Below are positions 60,069-64,000 of a stretch of DNA of 64,000 nucleotides, piece after piece; position 1 is the stretch's first letter; every line of letters starts with the position of its first letter. Under the pieces are notes generated by a model. That model ran no database searches. It saw nothing but the letters and a program-made list of their open reading frames with translations, and had not been told where the DNA came from. The translations under genes and the position numbers were made by a program. The DNA is from Clostridium amylolyticum (GTDB taxonomy: Bacteria > Bacillota > Clostridia > Clostridiales > Clostridiaceae): NCBI RefSeq assembly GCF_900142075.1, contig NZ_FQZO01000002.1, positions 310,001 to 374,000 of the forward strand, given 5' to 3'.

Positions 60069-60257
60069 TAATATACCCTCATCCTTTACTTATTAATTGG
60101 GATGACAATATATAAATTTTACTATATATTCAAATATTTTTATACTACTTTTAAAATTAGTATATATTAACTTTATTAATATATAAAAACTCATATTTCT
60201 CAATGTATCCTAAACTTTGGAACTTTTCTATATAATAGCAATGGTACATATCCATTA

Positions 60258-61055
60258 TTAAAGCTTATTTAGTATAAGATTTCCTGACTCATATTTTTTA
60301 AGACCCTTGTAAAACATCATATAAGCTATACACATCCATATTAATGCTGCTGCTAATACGGCGAAAATCCTTGAAATATTAAAGTCATTAAAAACCTTAG
60401 CTGGTATATATACCATGAAACCAGCGGGAATTATGGTATACAGTATATACTTAATCCCTCCTTTAAATATGCCTTCAGGATAAATACTGAAGCTTATTAG
60501 AAACTCCGTAACTAGCTGAGCCAAGCCTTCTGTATTTCCTGTATAAAAGCTTAAGGAATGTATGGTTATGAGCACTGAAGAAAACATAATAGCACCAGTA
60601 ATACAAAATAATAAAAATAATAAGAAGATTTTAATATTAATGCCCTTTATAAAGAAAAATAATATTATTCCATATAAAGTATCTCCCCAAGCGGATACTA
60701 TGGTTTTGGAGCAAATAATGTTAATAAGAGGATCTTTAGGCTGAAGTAAATAAGTATCCAGCTCTCCATTTAAAATCATCCTAGTAATTTGATTTATATT
60801 ACCAAAAACCACAAAGCACATACCAAAGCTGGTAGAAGATAATGCCCATAGCATCATAACATCTTTAAATCCATATCCTCCAATGGTATTTACATTATTA
60901 AATAATATCCACCAAAAGAATATAAAGGCTGAATTATTTATGATCATTCCTATGCTTTGTATAAGAAAGCTAACTCTATATTCCATAGCGGAAGATATAT
61001 TAAATTTAAAATAATAAGACATGAGCTTTAAGCTCTTTTTAACCTCCATTAACAT
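60258..61055 (-). CDS. ABC-2-type permease (DUF990 type), second subunit
   Basis: 265 residues, six membrane helices. N-terminus KSLKLMSYYFKFNISSAMEYRVSFLIQSIGMIINNSAFIFFWWILFNNV and GGYGFKDVMMLWALSSTSFGMCFVVFGNINQI resemble the ABC2_membrane_6 (DUF990) family. The gene overlaps its partner permease by 17 bases. Start ATG 61055, 12 bases after AAGGGGG. Last gene of the riboswitch-controlled operon. Confidence 0.85.
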   Translation of the reverse strand: MLMEVKKSLKLMSYYFKFNISSAMEYRVSFLIQSIGMIINNSAFIFFWWILFNNVNTIGGYGFKDVMMLWALSSTSFGMCFVVFGNINQITRMILNGELDTYLLQPKDPLINIICSKTIVSAWGDTLYGIILFFFIKGINIKIFLLFLLFCITGAIMFSSVLITIHSLSFYTGNTEGLAQLVTEFLISFSIYPEGIFKGGIKYILYTIIPAGFMVYIPAKVFNDFNISRIFAVLAAALIWMCIAYMMFYKGLKKYESGNLILNKL

Positions 61056-61836
61056 TTAAATTCTTAGCCCCCTTTCTATATAAAATCATAGCTAATGAGA
61101 AAAATATAGTTAAATATACTATTTGGATAATAAACTGCTGATAAAAATTAGAAAAGGAAAAATCCACCGCTAACTTTGCTGGAACATAGGTGACATAAGC
61201 AAAGGGAAGGTACCCACTCAGTGACTTTAACCAATTTGGAAAGAGATCTATAGGCATAAGCATTCCCCCTAAAGTAAAAATAAGCTTAGAATATATCCAG
61301 AAAAAAGCGTTGTTTTCTTCAAACCAAAAGGAACTTAGAGATAATATTATATAAATGAAAAAGTTAATAAAGCACCCTGCTAATAAGGATAAAAATATAA
61401 AAGGCAAGTGGGCAAAATTAAAGTTTTCCAGCTTTCCCACATACATTAATCCTATGGATATACCTATAATTCCATTGGTAAAAAGCTTTATGCCTATCTC
61501 TCCTACATAATATGAAAAGCAATATAAAACATAGTTATAGGGCTTGTTTAACAAATAAGCTATATTCCCTGTCTTTACATCCTCATTAACCTGAATATGA
61601 ATATCTGTCCTAGAAAGAGTCACTAGTTCAGTAACTATCAGATACCAAATCATCTGGTTTAAAGTTAATCCTCCTACTATGCTGCCCTTTTGAGAATAGA
61701 TATTTTTCCATAGCATTAAATATATAAATAATATAAATACCAAAAATATATTTTTACTTAGAAAATTCCAAAAGTACACTAGGCTATTAGCCATGGTGAT
61801 TTTAGATATTTCACCATACTTACGAAGAGTTTGCAT
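61039..61836 (-). CDS. ABC-2-type permease (DUF990 type), first subunit
   Basis: 265 residues, six membrane helices: YFWNFLSKNIFLVFILFIYLMLWKNIYS, MIWYLIVTELVTLSRTDIHIQVNEDVKTGNIAYLLNKPYNYVLYCFSYYVGEI. The motif around 'DVKTGNIAYLLNKPYNY' is typical of the pair. It forms a heterodimer with the next permease. AAGGGGGTGAGAT lies just ahead of ATG 61836, within the end of the ATPase gene. Confidence 0.85.
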   Translation of the reverse strand: MQTLRKYGEISKITMANSLVYFWNFLSKNIFLVFILFIYLMLWKNIYSQKGSIVGGLTLNQMIWYLIVTELVTLSRTDIHIQVNEDVKTGNIAYLLNKPYNYVLYCFSYYVGEIGIKLFTNGIIGISIGLMYVGKLENFNFAHLPFIFLSLLAGCFINFFIYIILSLSSFWFEENNAFFWIYSKLIFTLGGMLMPIDLFPNWLKSLSGYLPFAYVTYVPAKLAVDFSFSNFYQQFIIQIVYLTIFFSLAMILYRKGAKNLNVNGG

Positions 61837-61838
61837 AT

Positions 61839-62825
61839 TTATCTCACCCCCTTATTTTGAAGATAAATATGAGATATTATCTCCTCCATTGGTGGTTCTG
61901 ATATGGTTATATCATTTACCCTTCCACATTTTATAAGAGTAGTCAGCACTTCCTCTATATCCTCACGGGATGTATCCACTTGGACTTTTACAGCATTACC
62001 TTTGTTCTTGATAATATTAGCTGAGATTCCTTCTAGATTAACCTCTTCCTGATATTTAATGTGAATAACCTTTTTGTTTAAATAATCATATTTCAGACTT
62101 TTTATCTTTTCATTGAGCACTACTTCACCATGATTAATTATTATGGCCCTTTTACATAGCTGCTCAATATCTCCAGCATCGTGAGAAGTTAAGAATATAG
62201 TGGTTTTTTCTTCTTTATTGAGTTTAAGTATAAGGTCTCTAATCTTTTGCTTAACCACCACGTCTAACCCTATAGTAGGTTCATCTAAAAATATTATTTC
62301 TGGCTCATGGAGTATGGACGCAGCTATTTCACAGCGAATTCTTTGACCTAAAGACAATTTTCTAACGGGTATATCCATTAAATCTTCTATCTCAAAAACT
62401 TCCTTTAGAAAGTCTATTCTCCTTTTGAGCTTTGGCTTATCTATTTCATAAATGCTTCCCAGTAAATTAAAGCTGTCTAAAGGAGGTAAGTGAAACCATA
62501 GTTGAGACTTTTGACCAAACACTGTCCCAATTTTATAGGATAAATCCTTCCTTTCTGTTGAAGGATTCATGCCTAAGACCTCAATACCTCCTGAAGATGG
62601 ATACAATATCCCTGTTAGCATTTTTATGGTAGTAGATTTTCCTGCTCCATTAGGGCCAATAAAAGCTAATATTTCTCCCTTTTCTACCTCAAAGGAAATA
62701 TTATTTACTGCTTGAATTTCCTTATAATTAGGCAAAAAAATTGACTTTAAACTTCCTTTAAATCCCTCTTCTTTGGTTTTTACCTTAAAGGTCTTACATA
62801 GATTATCAACTTTAATTATGCTCAT
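61839..62825 (-). CDS. ABC-2 exporter ATP-binding protein
   Basis: 328 residues. Walker A GPNGAGKST (57-65), signature LSLGQRIRCEIAAS, Walker B IIFLDEPTIGLD and switch His in TSHD. The C-terminal 80 residues form an accessory domain of the DUF4162 kind. The extra insertion VKTKEEGFKGSLKSIFLPNYKEIQAV before Walker A is usual in ATPases that partner DUF990 permeases. Ribosome site AAAGGAGGG. A ykkC-class leader with terminator precedes it. Confidence 0.92.
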   Translation of the reverse strand: MSIIKVDNLCKTFKVKTKEEGFKGSLKSIFLPNYKEIQAVNNISFEVEKGEILAFIGPNGAGKSTTIKMLTGILYPSSGGIEVLGMNPSTERKDLSYKIGTVFGQKSQLWFHLPPLDSFNLLGSIYEIDKPKLKRRIDFLKEVFEIEDLMDIPVRKLSLGQRIRCEIAASILHEPEIIFLDEPTIGLDVVVKQKIRDLILKLNKEEKTTIFLTSHDAGDIEQLCKRAIIINHGEVVLNEKIKSLKYDYLNKKVIHIKYQEEVNLEGISANIIKNKGNAVKVQVDTSREDIEEVLTTLIKCGRVNDITISEPPMEEIISHIYLQNKGVR

Positions 62826-62887
62826 TTCTTTCCCTCCTTTTAGTCCGAATTATTATTGAGCTTTACTGAAATTTTGTGTAAAAAAAT

Positions 62888-63015
62888 AAAGCCATAAGAA
62901 CAAATCTCATTGAGACTCGTCCTTTAGGCTTTTTTCCTAAAAGTGTAGATTAAAATCCTGTATCGCTTGGACCAAACATCTATTAAATAATAGATCGGAA
63001 CCCTAGATACACTCT
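62888..63015 (-). promoter_or_regulatory. ykkC-class (subtype 2-like) riboswitch with intrinsic terminator
   Basis: Read on the minus strand: P1 AGTGTA pairs with TACACT, enclosing TCTAGGGTTCCG, a hairpin ATCTATTA-TTTAATAGAT and then GGTCCAAGCGATACAGG. After P1 comes the P3 hairpin, CTTTTAGG-AAAAAA-GCCTAAAGG. These are ykkC-motif consensus pieces; GGTCCAAGCG...ACAGG, rather than GGTCCGAGAG, points to subtype 2 (ppGpp/PRPP group) over guanidine-I. A terminator (62888-62932, then T-run) shares the AAAGCC strand with P3, so ligand binding should prevent termination. Confidence 0.8.
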
Positions 63016-63027
63016 CCTATTGGATAT

Positions 63028-63056
63028 ATGATAGCATAAATGTAACTTTATGTAAA
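63028..63056 (-). promoter_or_regulatory. Promoter of the riboswitch-controlled ABC operon
   Basis: Minus-strand TTTACA (63051-63056), 17 bases, TATCAT (63028-63033). The start near 63021 places the aptamer at the very 5' end of the transcript. The stretch 63057-63320 shows no gene. Confidence 0.6.
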
Positions 63057-63325
63057 TGCACTTATTCTTATAATATTACGATTTCTCATTATGTGAATTA
63101 GTAAAAACATTTCCAAACAAATTCATAACCAATATAATTAATTATTGAAAACTTTTTAAATTTTTACTAAAAATATTTTATAGTAGAAGGATTTTATATT
63201 GTTTCATAGAATTCTATTTATATACATTTATAGGATGTTTTAGTATATCCAATATTTAAAAATCTTATCTTTAGGAAATAATTTTCACTAAGTTATTCTA
63301 CGTATTCTTTTAAAAGGGTGATTTC

Positions 63326-63486
63326 ATGATATATTTTATAGTTCTATTGTGGTTATATTTATTATTCGGTTACTTTTAGATATAAAGAAGAAAAATATCC
63401 ATAACAAAAAAATGTACATAATAATTAATACTATATTTGCTATTATTTTTATCATTTTTATGTTTCAAAAACATCCTATCAATTAA
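63326..63486 (+). pseudogene. Small two-helix membrane protein gene with frameshift
   Basis: AAAGGGTG precedes an ATG and a hydrophobic stretch MIYFIVLLWLYLLFGYF, ending at a TAG (63377). In the -1 frame a basic linker DIKKKNIHNKK, a second hydrophobic helix and the tail QKHPIN-stop follow. Together they look like a 53-residue two-helix protein broken at CTTTTAG. It may be decayed, or read by frameshifting. No family recognised. Confidence 0.4.
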
Positions 63487-63505
63487 TAGCATAATTCTCG
63501 CCATT

Positions 63506-64000
63506 TTATACAGTTCTTTTGTTTAGCCATTCGCTAATGAAAACCATAGTTAAGAGAAGAACTAACAAGCTAGGTGCTAAAGCTTCTAAAGAGGTTTTAG
63601 AAAATATTAACCCTAGACTGGCGGATAATGCTGAGCCTCCAATGCAGGCTGCTCCCACCTGATATCCTATCAAGGTCTTAGTGGTATCTTCATCAAATCT
63701 TCTAGGAGTTTCATGCATCATGCAGGGATATATGGGAGCAAACCCAAAGCCTATGAGCATAAGTGCTGACATGGTAACAGCAGAGCCTAGAGGAATATAT
63801 AATAGTATAGCTCCTAAAACGGCTATCATAATCCCTAATCTAATGACCTTTCTATTTCCCAGCTTGTTTACTATTATTCCCGTAACAAATCTACCAAGCA
63901 TTAAAGCTCCATAGTAATAGGAAATCCAGAGTCCTGAAATTTCTTTAGGGATATTTCTTGATTCCACTAACATACTATTAGCCCATAATCCCACGGAATA
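63506..64000 (-). CDS. MFS transporter, C-terminal part (runs off the window)
   Basis: About 165 residues of the C-terminal half, with six membrane helices: ISGLWISYYYGALMLGRFVTGIIVNKLGNRKVIRLGIMIAVLGAILLYIP contains the MFS GR-x-G-x-x-x-x-x-G-x-R/K loop motif, and LMLIGFGFAPIYPCMMHETPRRF is the helix 9-10 region. The frame is open to the window edge, so the start lies beyond 64000; the apparent GUG at 63994 is internal. The substrate is unknown, although the YPCMMHETP segment recalls sugar transporters of the FucP/Bsc6 branch. Confidence 0.85.
   Translation of the reverse strand, partial: YSVGLWANSMLVESRNIPKEISGLWISYYYGALMLGRFVTGIIVNKLGNRKVIRLGIMIAVLGAILLYIPLGSAVTMSALMLIGFGFAPIYPCMMHETPRRFDEDTTKTLIGYQVGAACIGGSALSASLGLIFSKTSLEALAPSLLVLLLTMVFISEWLNKRTV

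Noticed and set aside
62888..63015. Guanidine-I assignment of the ykkC leader
   Set aside because: The segment reads GGTCCAAGCG...ACAGG rather than GGTCCGAGAG, and the cargo is not a guanidine exporter or carboxylase; subtype 2 fits better, ligand left open.

Overview
The window reads as chromosome of an anaerobic, spore-forming, low-GC Clostridium-type bacterium. Codon use is strongly AT-rich, ribosome binding sites are strong (AGGAGG, AAGGAGG), and UUG and GUG starts are frequent. A spore germinant-receptor operon, indolepyruvate:ferredoxin oxidoreductase and an Etf-linked lactate dehydrogenase locus all fit. No rRNA, tRNA, CRISPR array, intact insertion sequence or intact prophage is visible.

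Layout: (1) 0-13 kb: a papain-fold-like protein, iorA-iorB, a MacB-type ABC exporter next to a two-component system, a LemA/TPM pair, and a GntR-controlled YtrA-like ABC operon. (2) 13-26 kb: an acyltransferase, a lipoprotein nucleosidase, a germinant-receptor operon with A, C, D-like and B subunits, msrA, an orphan EIIC-like membrane protein with a D-2-hydroxyacid dehydrogenase, and a two-component system. This stretch carries five copies of a structured, all-plus-strand intergenic repeat. (3) 26-35 kb: a large FtsX-type ABC exporter, a degraded patch with small membrane-protein genes and a structured GC-richer sequence, a MATE exporter behind a probable transcription attenuator, and another two-component system. 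(4) 35-45 kb: a UBA-like membrane protein, a metallophosphoesterase, a TrmH-type RNA methyltransferase, and the RDD / SpoIIM-like / DUF58 / MoxR / DUF4350 / DUF4129 membrane cluster. (5) 45-56 kb: asnB, a kinase-lipoprotein-regulator operon, a TIM-barrel-like protein, an ECF sigma factor with a DUF4179-type partner, a secreted hydrophobic protein with a small membrane protein, and a VanY-type carboxypeptidase. (6) 56-64 kb: etfB-etfA-lactate dehydrogenase behind a GntR/FadR-type operator, an ABC-2 exporter behind a ykkC-class riboswitch with terminator, and the 3' part of an MFS transporter gene.

Several parts work together. Four histidine kinase/response regulator pairs are present, two of them beside ABC exporters. 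Energy metabolism genes (IorAB, EtfBA-LDH, D-2-hydroxyacid dehydrogenase) suggest amino acid or 2-oxoacid and lactate oxidation and reduction. The most unusual signals are non-coding: a family of structured repeats with a conserved loop, two further short repeat families, the tendency of all three families to sit on gene 3' ends and supply stop codons, a ykkC-type leader in front of an ABC-2 exporter, and a leader terminator just before the MATE gene. Several genes shorter than 60 codons, and several gene remnants, were recovered by reading both strands directly.
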